Assembly (NCBI RefSeq): GCF_902859645.1
Contig: NZ_CADIJR010000018.1
Span: forward strand, 16,468-80,467
Origin: Achromobacter insuavis
Lineage (GTDB): Bacteria; Pseudomonadota; Gammaproteobacteria; Burkholderiales; Burkholderiaceae_B
Direction of reading: 5' to 3'
DNA length: 64,000 nt
The notes below the pieces were generated by a model that saw nothing but the letters and a program-made list of their open reading frames with translations, had not been told where the DNA came from and did not search any database. A program made the translations under genes and the position numbers. Of the stretch, positions 42,418 to 51,091 are shown one piece after another. Each line of letters opens with the position of its first letter. Position 1 is the first letter of the stretch.

Positions 42418-43749
42418 CTACAGCGCGCGGCTATGCTGACCGGCGCCCAGCGCGCCGCCGCGCTGGCGGGCGGCCTCGCGCTCCGGCGTGGGCAGGTAGA
42501 TGGCGCACAGCAGGTTGGCGCCGGCGATGAGGGCGAACATCAGCGCCATCGGCTGCCAGGTCAGGCCGAAGGTGTGCGCCACCCACAGCCCCACCAGCGG
42601 CGTGGTGCCGCCGAAGATCGCGCCACACAGCTGGAAGCTGAGCGAGATGCCGGTGTAGCGCATCTCCACCGGGAAGGCCAGCGGCAGGTAGGGCGCCAGC
42701 ACCGCGTAGTAGGCGCCGATCAGGAAGATGGCGGTGAGGATGCCGATGGCGATGTTCTGGATGTCGCCGGTCAGGATCAGCATCATCATCGGCACGGCCC
42801 ACAACGTCGACAGCGCGGTGACCCAGATCAGGAAGCGGCGCTCGCCGACCCGGGTGGCGATGTACGAGGCGATCGGGAAGCTGATCAGCTCGACCACGCC
42901 GGCCCAGGTCACCACGTCCAGGATCTGGCTGCGCGTGATCTTCAGGTAGGTGGTGGTGTAGGTGATCATCAGGGTGGTGACGAAGTAGAACCCCGAGATG
43001 CCCAGCAGGCACAGGCCGATGCCCAGCAGCAGCGCGCGCTTGCGTTCGCGCAGCACCAGGCGGATGGGGGCGGTGCTTTCCTTTTTCTTTTCCTTCAGGC
43101 GCGCTTCCAGTTCGGGGCTCTCGTTGACGCCGCGGCGGATGACGAAGGCCACCAGCACCAGCACGCCGCTGATGATGAAGGGCAGGCGCCAGCCCCATGA
43201 CAGGAAGTCCTCTTTGGGCAGGTCCGACACCAGGCGGAACACGCCGGTGGCCAGGATCAGGCCGATGGGGCTGCCGTACTGCGGCGCCGAGGCCAGGAAG
43301 GTGCGCCACTTGGGCGGCGCGTGTTCGGCCGCGATCAGCACCGCGCCGCCCCATTCGCCGCCCACCGCGATGCCCTGCACCAGCCGCAGCGCGACCAGCA
43401 GCACCACGGCGGCCAGGCCGATGGAGTGATAGGAAGGCAGCAGCCCGATCAGCGTGGTGGCCACGCCCATCAGCAGCAGCGTGATGACCAGGCTCTGCTT
43501 GCGGCCGACGCGGTCGCCCAGGTGGCCGAACAGCACCGCGCCCACCGGTCGCGCGAAAAAGCCGATGGCGAAGGTGCCGAGCGAGGCCAGCGTGCCCATG
43601 AAGGGATCGTTGGTGGCGAAGAACACGTCGCCGAACACCAGGGCTGCCGCCGTGGCGTAGCAGTAGAAGTCGTACCACTCGATCATGGTGCCGAAGAAAG
43701 CGGCGGCCGCCGCCCTGACCGGCTGTCTGCGGCCATTCTGGTCTTGCAT
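42418..43749 (-). CDS. MHS-type MFS transporter
   Basis: The 443-residue product is a 12-helix metabolite:H+ symporter of the ProP/ShiA/KgtP group. It shows the start FFGTMIEWYDFYCYATAAALVF, the MFS motif GHLGDRVGRKQSLV after helix 2, LRLVQGIAVGGEWGGAVLIA in helix 4, and a charged central loop (ELEARLKEKKKEST). It imports a small organic acid or zwitterion across the inner membrane. It is divergent from a MocR regulator across a perfect palindrome, and probably serves the PLP-enzyme, kinase and M20 genes further right. Confidence 0.9.
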   Translation of the reverse strand: MQDQNGRRQPVRAAAAAFFGTMIEWYDFYCYATAAALVFGDVFFATNDPFMGTLASLGTFAIGFFARPVGAVLFGHLGDRVGRKQSLVITLLLMGVATTLIGLLPSYHSIGLAAVVLLVALRLVQGIAVGGEWGGAVLIAAEHAPPKWRTFLASAPQYGSPIGLILATGVFRLVSDLPKEDFLSWGWRLPFIISGVLVLVAFVIRRGVNESPELEARLKEKKKESTAPIRLVLRERKRALLLGIGLCLLGISGFYFVTTLMITYTTTYLKITRSQILDVVTWAGVVELISFPIASYIATRVGERRFLIWVTALSTLWAVPMMMLILTGDIQNIAIGILTAIFLIGAYYAVLAPYLPLAFPVEMRYTGISLSFQLCGAIFGGTTPLVGLWVAHTFGLTWQPMALMFALIAGANLLCAIYLPTPEREAARQRGGALGAGQHSRAL

Positions 43750-43822
43750 GGAATTCCCCTTGTTTGTCGCGGCTTTCCACGTTGGCGCCGCATTCGATAC
43801 GGCGTTGACGATAGCAACTACT

Positions 43823-43841
43823 GGCTATATCTTGTATAGCC
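43823..43841. promoter_or_regulatory. Candidate MocR operator 1
   Basis: GGCTATATCTTGTATAGCC has perfect 7-base arms around TCTTG and is followed by ACAATCCAATC. The TATAGCCA element recurs at 49207-49213 with a CAATCC element nearby, upstream of the M20 operon. MocR/PdxR proteins bind such paired elements near their own divergent promoters. Confidence 0.6.
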
Positions 43842-43869
43842 ACAATCCAATCAGAGATAGGTCCACTTC

Positions 43870-45372
43870 ATGAAGGAAGTCCTGCTCGCCGACCTGCTGT
43901 CCGGCGCGCTCTCGCGCGAGTCGCCCGACCCGCTGCAAAAGCAGATCTACGACATCGTGCGGCGCGGCGTGCTGGACCACACGCTGGTGGCGGGACAGCG
44001 CCTGCCGTCGTCGCGCGTGCTGGCCTCGGAGCTGGGCATTTCACGCATCACGGTGACGCTGGCTTACGAGCGGCTGATCGCCGAGAACTACCTCAGCGCG
44101 CGCGGCGGCAGCGGCACGTTCGTCGAGAAGACCGTGGACCGGCCGCTGCTGCCGCCGGCCTCGCCGGAGCACGTGCAGCGCCATGTGCCGGGCCTGTCCA
44201 CGCGCGGCGAGGGCATCGCCGGCGGCGCGGCCGGGCTGGGCCAGCACACCGGCGCGTTCGTGCCCGGCGTGGCCGACGCCAGCCTGTTTCCGTTCCACCT
44301 GTGGCGCCGGCTGGTGTCGCGCCACCTGGGCAAGTCGAATCTGGCGCTGTCGGGCTACGCCAAGGACGGCGCGGGTTTCCTGCCGCTGCGCGAGGCCATC
44401 GCCAGCTACCTGCGGCTGGCGCGCGCGGTGGTGTGCGAGCCCGGGCAGGTCATCGTCACGGCGGGCACACACCAGTCGGTCGACCTGTGCGCGCGCATGC
44501 TGACCGAGTGGGGCGACGCCGCGCTGGTGGAAAGCCCCTGCCACTGGGCCTTTCCGCCGGTGCTGGCGGCGGCCGGCGTGCGCGCGCATGCCGCCGTGGT
44601 CGATGACCAGGGCCTGGACCTGACGGCCAGCAAGCTGCCGCGCCGGGCGCGGCTATTGATCACCAGCCCGTCGCACCAATACCCGACCGGCGTGGTGATG
44701 CCGCTGGCGCGGCGCCTGGAGCTGCTGCAGGCGGCGCGGGCGCACGGCCTGTGGGTGCTCGAGGACGACTACGACAGCGAGTTCCGCTACGACGGCGCGC
44801 CGATCCCGTCGCTGCAGGGCCTGGACGCCGACGGCCGGGTGATCTACATGGGCACCTTCAGCAAGACCATGTTCGCGGGCCTGCGCATGAGCTACATGGT
44901 GGTGCCGCCGCAGGTGGCCGAATCGTTCTCGCGCGCCTGCGCCAGCATCTATCGGCCGGGGCAGCTGCACCTGCAGGCGGCGCTGGCGGATTTCATGGCG
45001 GACGGCCATTTCTCGCACAACATCAAGCGCATGCGCACCGAGTACGCGGAGCGCCAGATCGTGCTGCGCGATGCAATCGCGGCGCGCGTCGGCGATGCGG
45101 TGCAGCTGTCGCAGGCGCGGGCGGGCCTGCATGTGTATGCGCGGCTCGATCGCAAGGTGTCGGTGCCGCGCCTGGCCGAGGCCGCCCGCGACGAGGGCAT
45201 CGTGCTGGGGCAGCCGCATTACCTGCCCGACGCCGCCCGCGCCGCGCAGCCGGCGGTGGTGCTGGGCTATGGCGGTGTGCCGTGCGAGCGCATCGACGAC
45301 GGGGTAGTGCGCTTTGCGCGGGCGCTGGGGCGGGTCGCCGAGGCCCGGCCGGCGCGCCGCGCCAGGGGCTGA
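43870..45372 (+). CDS. MocR/PdxR-type regulator (GntR HTH plus aminotransferase domain)
   Basis: The 500-residue protein joins an N-terminal GntR winged helix (about 20-90, LPSSRVLASELGISRITVTLAYERLIAENYL) to a class I aminotransferase-like domain that binds pyridoxal phosphate. The PLP region includes GTHQSVDLCARML, ENDY-like LEDDYDSEFRYDG and the lysine in GTFSKTMFAGLRM. MocR proteins sense PLP-amino acid adducts. It is divergent from the MFS gene; a matching operator motif before the M20 operon suggests it controls both. The ligand is probably the amine handled by that operon. Confidence 0.9.
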   Translation: MKEVLLADLLSGALSRESPDPLQKQIYDIVRRGVLDHTLVAGQRLPSSRVLASELGISRITVTLAYERLIAENYLSARGGSGTFVEKTVDRPLLPPASPEHVQRHVPGLSTRGEGIAGGAAGLGQHTGAFVPGVADASLFPFHLWRRLVSRHLGKSNLALSGYAKDGAGFLPLREAIASYLRLARAVVCEPGQVIVTAGTHQSVDLCARMLTEWGDAALVESPCHWAFPPVLAAAGVRAHAAVVDDQGLDLTASKLPRRARLLITSPSHQYPTGVVMPLARRLELLQAARAHGLWVLEDDYDSEFRYDGAPIPSLQGLDADGRVIYMGTFSKTMFAGLRMSYMVVPPQVAESFSRACASIYRPGQLHLQAALADFMADGHFSHNIKRMRTEYAERQIVLRDAIAARVGDAVQLSQARAGLHVYARLDRKVSVPRLAEAARDEGIVLGQPHYLPDAARAAQPAVVLGYGGVPCERIDDGVVRFARALGRVAEARPARRARG

Positions 45373-45423
45373 AGCGACGGGGCGGCGCTTGGCGCGACGC
45401 ACACCGCCGCACCCGCCTGTCGC

Positions 45424-46752
45424 CTACAGTTCCGCCAGCGTCTGGTCCGCCGCCGCCAGCAGCAGGTCGGCGTGTTCCCGCGCGAACGGCAGCTGCGGCC
45501 GTAGCTTGAGCACGTTGCCGTGCAGGCCGGTGGCGCTGAGCAGCACGCGGCGCTGGCGCATCAGGTTGACGAAGCGGTGCGTCTCTTCCTTGGCGGGCGT
45601 CTTGGCGGCGCGGTCCCGCACCAGTTCGACGCCGATGAAGAGACCGTCGCCGCGCACGTCGCCGATCAGCGCGTGGCGCTCGGCCAGCGCGCGGAAACCG
45701 TCGCGCAGGTATTGGCCGGTGCGGGCGGCGTTGGCCTGCAGGCCTTCGTCCTCGATCACCGAGAGCGTGGCCTGGGCCGCGGCGCAGGCCACCGGATTGC
45801 CGCCGAAGGTATTGAAGTAGCGCGCCTCGCGGCCGAAGCGTTCCAGGATGTCGGGGCGCGAGACCATCGCGGCGATGGGGTGGCCGTTGCCCATCGGCTT
45901 GCCCATGGTGACGATGTCCGGCACGAGATCGTGGCGCTGGAAGCCCCACATGCACGAGCCGGCGCGGGCGAAGCCGGCCTGCACTTCGTCGGCGATGAAC
46001 AGGCCGCCGGCGTCGCGGATGGCCTGCACCGCCGGCGCCAGGAAGCCGGCCGGGTCGCTGTAGACGCCGTCGCTGGACAGGATCGTGTCCACCAGCAGCG
46101 CGGCAGGCTTGATGCCGTGGCGCCGCATGTCGTCGATGGCGGCCTGCACCTGCTGGCCGAACCATTGCCCGAGGGTGGCCGGGTCGTGGCGGTAGCTGTC
46201 GGGCGCGGCCACGGCGCGGGTGTCCACGCCCAGCGGCACGGCCTGGCCGAGCGACGGCGACACGGCGGCCACCGCGGCGGTGACGCCGTGGTACGCCAGC
46301 TGCGTGACGATGACGCCGGTGCCGCCAGTGTGGCTGCGCGCCACGCGCAGCGCGAGGTCGTTGGCCTCGCTGCCGGTGCAGGTGAAGATGACCTGCGACA
46401 GCGGCTGCGGGAACGTCGCCAGCAGGCGCTCGGCGTAGTCCAGCACGCCGTCGTGCAGGTAGCGGGTGTGGGTGTTCAGCACCGCCGCCTGCTCGGCGAT
46501 GGCGCGCACCACGCGCGGATGGCTGTGGCCCACCGAGGCCACGTTGTTGTAGGCGTCCAGGTAGCGTTCGCCGTCGGCGCCGGTCAGCCACACGCCTTCG
46601 CCGCGCACGATGTGCAGCGGCTGGTCGTAGAACAGGCGGTAGGCCGGCCCCAGCACGCGCTGGCGGCGGGCGATCAGGTCGCGTTCGGCCTGCGGCAGCG
46701 CGTCGGCCGCGGCGGGGTCGAAGGCGTTGAGCATGGCTTGGTCTCGGCTCAT
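45424..46752 (-). CDS. Class III PLP enzyme, phospholyase/aminotransferase (AGXT2L-like)
   Basis: The 442-residue product is a class III aminotransferase-fold enzyme: GSEAND near 127-132, D255 in LFIADEVQAGFARAG binding the pyridine nitrogen, and the PLP lysine K285 in TMGKPMGNGHP. Sequence style (YRLFYDQPLHIVRGEGVWL, DAYNNVASVGHSHP) is that of the AGXT2L group, which contains ethanolamine-phosphate and 5-phosphohydroxylysine phospholyases. The neighbouring kinase-like gene is of the hydroxylysine kinase type, so a phospholyase is more likely than a true aminotransferase. Its start overlaps the kinase stop by four bases. Confidence 0.85.
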   Translation of the reverse strand: MSRDQAMLNAFDPAAADALPQAERDLIARRQRVLGPAYRLFYDQPLHIVRGEGVWLTGADGERYLDAYNNVASVGHSHPRVVRAIAEQAAVLNTHTRYLHDGVLDYAERLLATFPQPLSQVIFTCTGSEANDLALRVARSHTGGTGVIVTQLAYHGVTAAVAAVSPSLGQAVPLGVDTRAVAAPDSYRHDPATLGQWFGQQVQAAIDDMRRHGIKPAALLVDTILSSDGVYSDPAGFLAPAVQAIRDAGGLFIADEVQAGFARAGSCMWGFQRHDLVPDIVTMGKPMGNGHPIAAMVSRPDILERFGREARYFNTFGGNPVACAAAQATLSVIEDEGLQANAARTGQYLRDGFRALAERHALIGDVRGDGLFIGVELVRDRAAKTPAKEETHRFVNLMRQRRVLLSATGLHGNVLKLRPQLPFAREHADLLLAAADQTLAEL

Positions 46753-47828
46753 ACAAGAGTCTCCATGGGGGTCTGGCTAGCGGCCAGCAGGATGTCGCTG
46801 GCCTGCTGCCGGGGCAGGGCGTCCAGGCGCGCCAGGCCGGTCCAGGCCAGGCCGTTGTTGCGCAGGATGTACTGGCGGTTTTCGGGGTGCTGCTGCGCGC
46901 GCCAGCCGGTGATGGCCACCGTGATCAAGAGGCGCGTGGCGATCAGGTCGGGCAGCAGCGCGATTTCGGTCTCGGTCAATGGCAGCGTCTGGTGGTAGCT
47001 GGCCAGGCACTGGCGCAGGCCCGCCGACAGCGGGTCGGGCGCGTCGTCGAGCAGATAGGCGGCGGCCACGGCCAGGTCCTGCGCCAGCGGCGCGCGCACC
47101 ATGTCGCCGAAGTCGAGCAGCGCCGCGATCTGTTCGGGATCGTCGCGCGCGACCATCACGTTGTAGGGGTTGAGATCGTTGTGGATGACCTGGCGCCGCA
47201 ACCCGCCCAGGCGCGGCCGCAGGTCATTGGCGAAGCGCTCGAGCTGGCGCTCGGCCAGCCGGCGGCGGTCCGCCTCGGGAATCTTCGGCAGCAGGTCGGC
47301 GATGCGGTCGGCGTGCTGCAGGTCCCACAGCAATTCGTGGTCGGCCATGGCGTGGTCGAAGCCGGCCAGGGCCAGGTCGAACTGCGCCAGGGCCCGGCCC
47401 AGCGCGCGGTACTGCGCCGGACTGCGCGCCACCTGGTGCAGCGGCACGCCATGCACGAAGGTCATCAGCCGCAGCGCGCGGCGCGCGCCGTCACCGGCGT
47501 CGTGCCAATGCACGTACTCGCCCTGCAGGCCGGCGATCAGGCGCGGCACCGGCGGCTCGCCGTCGGCCCGCATCAGGCGCAGCTGCGCCTGGGTGTGGAA
47601 GTCGGTGACCGCCGGGTCCTCGGCGGGGTGGGTGGCCTTGAGCACGTAGGCGCCGCCGGCGGCGTCGCGCAGCAGGAAGTTCTGGTCGCGTTCGCTCGAC
47701 AGCAGCGTGGCCTGTGCCGCCAGGCCGTAATGGCGCAGCGCCAGGGTCTCGGCCTCGGGCAGGGACAGCTTGGGCGGCTCGGCCGCGAACAGCGCCTGGC
47801 CGGCGCTGGGGAGGTTGCCGCCGCTCAT
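46749..47828 (-). CDS. Hydroxylysine-kinase-like phosphotransferase (APH family)
   Basis: The 359-residue product is an aminoglycoside-phosphotransferase-fold kinase. The catalytic loop is VIHNDLNPYNVM and the metal-binding segment is ALLDFGDMV, with an N-terminal lobe beginning LALRHYGLAAQATLLSSERDQNFLL as in AGPHD1-type hydroxylysine kinases. It would phosphorylate the hydroxyl of an amino alcohol or hydroxy amino acid using ATP or GTP. In other bacteria this domain is fused to the class III PLP enzyme; here both are separate but overlap by four bases. Its start overlaps the M20 stop by four bases. Confidence 0.83.
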   Translation of the reverse strand: MSGGNLPSAGQALFAAEPPKLSLPEAETLALRHYGLAAQATLLSSERDQNFLLRDAAGGAYVLKATHPAEDPAVTDFHTQAQLRLMRADGEPPVPRLIAGLQGEYVHWHDAGDGARRALRLMTFVHGVPLHQVARSPAQYRALGRALAQFDLALAGFDHAMADHELLWDLQHADRIADLLPKIPEADRRRLAERQLERFANDLRPRLGGLRRQVIHNDLNPYNVMVARDDPEQIAALLDFGDMVRAPLAQDLAVAAAYLLDDAPDPLSAGLRQCLASYHQTLPLTETEIALLPDLIATRLLITVAITGWRAQQHPENRQYILRNNGLAWTGLARLDALPRQQASDILLAASQTPMETLV

Positions 47829-49123
47829 GCCTGACGCTCTTCCAGGCCGCACCACTCGGCGATGAACAGGGCGATGGTCTGGGTGACCTTGCGCACCGAT
47901 TCCAGGTTGACCGCCTCGTCGTAACCGTGCGGCATGCGGCATTCCGGGCCGTAGACGATGGCCGGGGTGTCGGCGTACAGGCCGTAGAAGCGGGCGTCGG
48001 TGGCGGCCGACGTGGCGTATTCGCGCAGGGGTTCGCCGAACACCTGTTCGTGCGCGGCGCGCAGCGCGGCCTCGGCCTCGTCGGCGTTCTGCAGTTCGTA
48101 GCCCTCGGCCATGAAGCCGTGGTAGATCACTTTGGGCGGATGCTTGGCCAGGAACGGATCGCGCGCCGCGGCCTGGGCCACGAAGGCCTCGATCTCGGCG
48201 CGCGCGGCTTCCAGGCTCTGGCCCGGATAGACCGCCACGCGCATGTCGAAGGTGCACCAGGCCGGCACGCTGGACGGCCAGTCGCCGCCGGCGATCTTGC
48301 CGAGGTTGAAGCGGATGGGGTGAGGGTGGTCGCAGAAGTGGCGGTGGTCGCACTTGTTGGCGTTCCAGCGCGTCTCCAGCTCGTCCAGCGCCTGGATCAG
48401 GAAGATCGCCTTCTGGATGGCATTGGCGCCCGCGCCGGTGAAGGCGGCCGAGGCGTGCTGGGGGTCGCCTTCGACCTGCACCTGGAACCACATCGGCCCG
48501 ACCTGGGCGCGCATCAGCATGGGCAGCAGCGGCTCCGGAATGAAGGCGGCGTCGGCGCGATAGCCGCGCGCCAGGCAGGCCAGGGCGCCGTTGCCGGTGC
48601 ATTCCTCTTCCACCACCGATTGCAGGAACACGTCGCCGGCCGGCGCCAGGCCGATCGCGGCCAGCGCGTCCATGGCCGACAGGCAGGCGACCAGGCCGGA
48701 TTTCATGTCGCCGGCGCCGCGGCCGTGCATCCAGCCGTCGACGATGGCGGGGTCGTACGGGTCGCGGCTCCATTGCGCCAGCGGGCCGACCGGCACCACG
48801 TCGATGTGGCCGTTCAGGATCAGCGAGCGGCCTTTCAGGCTGCGGGCGCGGTGCGCGCCGACCACGTTGTAGGCGTTGTCATAGGACACGGCCACCGGCG
48901 AAAAGCCCGGCAGGTGGCGGATGGCCTCGACGTCGATGCGCCAGCGATCCACGGCGTAGCCGCGTTCGGCGTAGCGCGCCGCCATGAAATCCTGCGCGGT
49001 GGCTTCTTCGCCGCGCTGCGACGGCAGGCGCACCAGTTGCGCGGTCAATTCGGTCTGGGCCGCGAAGCCCGCGTCCACGGCTTGGAGGATGCGCTGGCGC
49101 AGCGCCGGGGTCAGTTCTGGCAT
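47825..49123 (-). CDS. M20-family metallohydrolase (ArgE/DapE/ACY1 type)
   Basis: The 432-residue product is a two-zinc amidohydrolase. Metal and catalytic residues visible are H106 and D108 in LNGHIDVVPVG, D139 in GRGAGDMKSG, the catalytic EEE (172-174) in SVVEEECTGNG, and a late histidine in RMPHGYDEAVN. A dimerisation domain lies in the middle. It removes an N-acyl group, releasing a free amine. As first gene of the operon it may supply the substrate of the kinase and phospholyase that follow. The operator-like segment at 49171-49213 lies upstream. Confidence 0.87.
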   Translation of the reverse strand: MPELTPALRQRILQAVDAGFAAQTELTAQLVRLPSQRGEEATAQDFMAARYAERGYAVDRWRIDVEAIRHLPGFSPVAVSYDNAYNVVGAHRARSLKGRSLILNGHIDVVPVGPLAQWSRDPYDPAIVDGWMHGRGAGDMKSGLVACLSAMDALAAIGLAPAGDVFLQSVVEEECTGNGALACLARGYRADAAFIPEPLLPMLMRAQVGPMWFQVQVEGDPQHASAAFTGAGANAIQKAIFLIQALDELETRWNANKCDHRHFCDHPHPIRFNLGKIAGGDWPSSVPAWCTFDMRVAVYPGQSLEAARAEIEAFVAQAAARDPFLAKHPPKVIYHGFMAEGYELQNADEAEAALRAAHEQVFGEPLREYATSAATDARFYGLYADTPAIVYGPECRMPHGYDEAVNLESVRKVTQTIALFIAEWCGLEERQA

Positions 49124-49170
49124 GGATGTGCTCGAGGTTGACAGGGAACCCGGCCATGCTAGGGAAAATT

Positions 49171-49213
49171 GGATTGGTGAAAAATAGCCAATCCGGGTTA
49201 TTTGATATAGCCA
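49171..49213. promoter_or_regulatory. Candidate MocR operator 2
   Basis: GGATTGG (49171-49177) and CCAATCC (49188-49194) are inverted copies, and TATAGCCAC (49206-49214) repeats the element found at 43835-43843 beside the MocR gene. An AATAGCCA copy is at 49183-49190. The region lies just upstream of the M20 gene start at 49123. Confidence 0.5.
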
Positions 49214-49246
49214 CTTTGCGGTCCGCCGCGCGGGAGGCGGAAAACC

Positions 49247-49846
49247 CTAGCCCGCCAGCAGCGCCTGCAGCTTTTCCTTCAGCGAGGTGGCCCGTTCCGG
49301 CGCCCGCGCCAGCCCCGAGCGGACGAAGGACTGGGCGCGTTCCGTATCGCCCAGGTGCAGCGCGATGCGCGCCAGGTTGAGCGTCCTGGCGGGATGGATC
49401 TCGTCGGGATCGGTCTGCCGCAACAGCCGCTCGCAGCTGGCGGGGTAGGCGTCGTGGTCGGCGAAGAAGGCATGGCCCTGGCGCGCCCATTCGCTGACGA
49501 TGAACGCGACATTCTCCTCGGCGCTGGCCGCGTCGGGGCCATAGGCCCAGCCGAAGGCGGCGCCCGGCGGCGGCTCGATGCGCTCGCGGAACACGCAATG
49601 CGATTCCTCGATCTCGGCCGGCGGCACGAAGGCGCCGCCCTCGCAGGGCAGGAAGTCGTAATGCGCGCCCAGGTTCAGGTAGCAGGCCTTGCCGCCGCTG
49701 GCGCCCTGCACGTTGAAGACGTGCGCGATGGGGCCGCGGATGCGCCGCAGGGTCTGGCCCGAGCCCTCGAAGCCTTCGGCCTTGAGCACGGGGTACAGAT
49801 GCTTCGTCAGGAGCTTGAGAAACGCGGTCCGGGTCATGGCGGCCAT
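49247..49846 (-). CDS. DUF4304-like protein
   Basis: The roughly 199-residue product begins MAAMTRTAFLKLLTKHLYPVLKAEGFEGSGQTLRR, the pattern of DUF4304 proteins, which are small cytoplasmic proteins of unknown role often found as single genes. The middle contains FNVQGASGGKACYLNLGAHYDFLP. A helical C-terminus with a TPR-like segment follows (ARTLNLARIALHLGDTERAQSFV). The start could be 49846 or 49837. No operon partner is present; the Ku gene is divergent. Confidence 0.65.
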   Translation of the reverse strand: MAAMTRTAFLKLLTKHLYPVLKAEGFEGSGQTLRRIRGPIAHVFNVQGASGGKACYLNLGAHYDFLPCEGGAFVPPAEIEESHCVFRERIEPPPGAAFGWAYGPDAASAEENVAFIVSEWARQGHAFFADHDAYPASCERLLRQTDPDEIHPARTLNLARIALHLGDTERAQSFVRSGLARAPERATSLKEKLQALLAG

Positions 49847-50072
49847 TGCGGGACGGGGTATCGGGGCCACCATTGAACCGTGGGCGGGCGCCGCGTGTGC
49901 GGCAAATCGTGACTTGTGAAACCGAAGGTGGCGCGCCCGGGCATGCGGATTGCTGCGCGCCCGGGGCGGCCGGCGGATTGGCGCGGACGCCCGTCGGCGC
50001 GACAATAGGTCCGAGGCGGCAAACCCATACAGCGAACGGGGCGGCGGTCGGGCCCCGAAGGAGAGCGGCATC

Positions 50073-51089
50073 ATGGCGACGCGAACCATCTGGAAAGGGG
50101 CGATTTCGTTCGGGCTGGTGCACATCCCGGTGGGCCTGCACACGGCCACGACCGAGTCGGGCGTGGACTTCGACTGGCTCGACAAGCGCTCGATGGATCC
50201 GGTCGGGTACAAGCGCATCAACAAGCGCACCGGCAAGGAAATCGACAAGGACAACATCGTCAAGGGCGTGGAATACGAGGACGGCCAGTACGTCATCATC
50301 TCCCCCGACGAGATCAGCGGCGCCTATCCGCGCACCACGCAGACCATCGAGATCCAGCAGTTCGTCGACGCCGGCGAGGTGCCGTTCGTGTACCTGGAGC
50401 GGCCGTACTACCTGGCGCCGATCGACAAGGGGCAGAAGGTCTACGCGCTGTTGCGCGACACGCTGGCCAAGAGCGGCAAGATCGGCATCGCCAAGGTGGT
50501 GATCCAGACCAAGCAGCACCTGGCCGCGCTGATCCCGGCGGGCGACGCGCTGGTGCTGAACCTGATGCGCTGGGGCGACGAGGTCAAGGCCGCCGACGAC
50601 CTGGACCTGCCCAAGTCCGGCGCCAAGGCCACGTCGCCCAGCGCCAGCGAACTGAAGATGGCGCGCATGCTGGTGGACGACATGTCCGGCCATTGGGACC
50701 CGGAACAATACAAGGATGAATTCAAGGCCGCCGTCATGGACCTGGTGGCGCGCAAGGTCAAGGCGGGCAAGACCGAGACGGTGATCGAGCCGCGGGAGGA
50801 ATCGCCCGCCTATGCCGATAACGTCATCGACCTGACCGAATTGCTGCAGCGCAGCCTGAAGGGGCGCGCGCCGGGCAAGGCGTCGAACGGCGGCGGGTCT
50901 CGGACGGCGGCCAGGAAGACCGCGAGGAAGGCGGCAACCAAGGCCGCAACCAAAGCGACCCACAAGGCGACCACGAAGGCGACCACGAAGGCAACCACTA
51001 AGGCAACCACTAAGGCAACCACTAAGGCAACCACGAAGGCCGCGAACGGCAAGGCCGGCACGTCGGCCAAAACCCGCAAGGCGGCCTGA
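50073..51089 (+). CDS. ku: Ku protein, non-homologous end joining
   Basis: The 338-residue product is a bacterial Ku: TIWKGAISFGLVHIPVGLH at the start, then the ring-forming core with KRTGKEIDKDNIVKGVEYEDG, FVYLERPYYLAP and GDALVLNLMRW, ending in a lysine-rich extension. It binds DNA ends as a homodimer and recruits LigD, encoded three bases downstream. The C-terminal extension holds six KATT repeats (residues 298-321) plus related lysine/alanine stretches, longer than minimal Ku proteins, and may add DNA binding. AAGGAG precedes the ATG at 50073. Confidence 0.93.
   Translation: MATRTIWKGAISFGLVHIPVGLHTATTESGVDFDWLDKRSMDPVGYKRINKRTGKEIDKDNIVKGVEYEDGQYVIISPDEISGAYPRTTQTIEIQQFVDAGEVPFVYLERPYYLAPIDKGQKVYALLRDTLAKSGKIGIAKVVIQTKQHLAALIPAGDALVLNLMRWGDEVKAADDLDLPKSGAKATSPSASELKMARMLVDDMSGHWDPEQYKDEFKAAVMDLVARKVKAGKTETVIEPREESPAYADNVIDLTELLQRSLKGRAPGKASNGGGSRTAARKTARKAATKAATKATHKATTKATTKATTKATTKATTKATTKAANGKAGTSAKTRKAA
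50964..51035 (+). repeat. 12-base tandem repeat in the Ku gene (six copies)
   Basis: Six in-frame copies of AAGGC(G/A)ACCAC(G/T) encode KATT units. Copies 3-5 are identical to each other, which suggests recent duplication and possible length variation between strains. Confidence 0.85.
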
Positions 51090-51091
51090 CC

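Noticed and set aside
50964-51035. A CRISPR-like array.
   Set aside because: The 12-base repeats have no spacers and are in frame inside the Ku gene, coding for KATT units.
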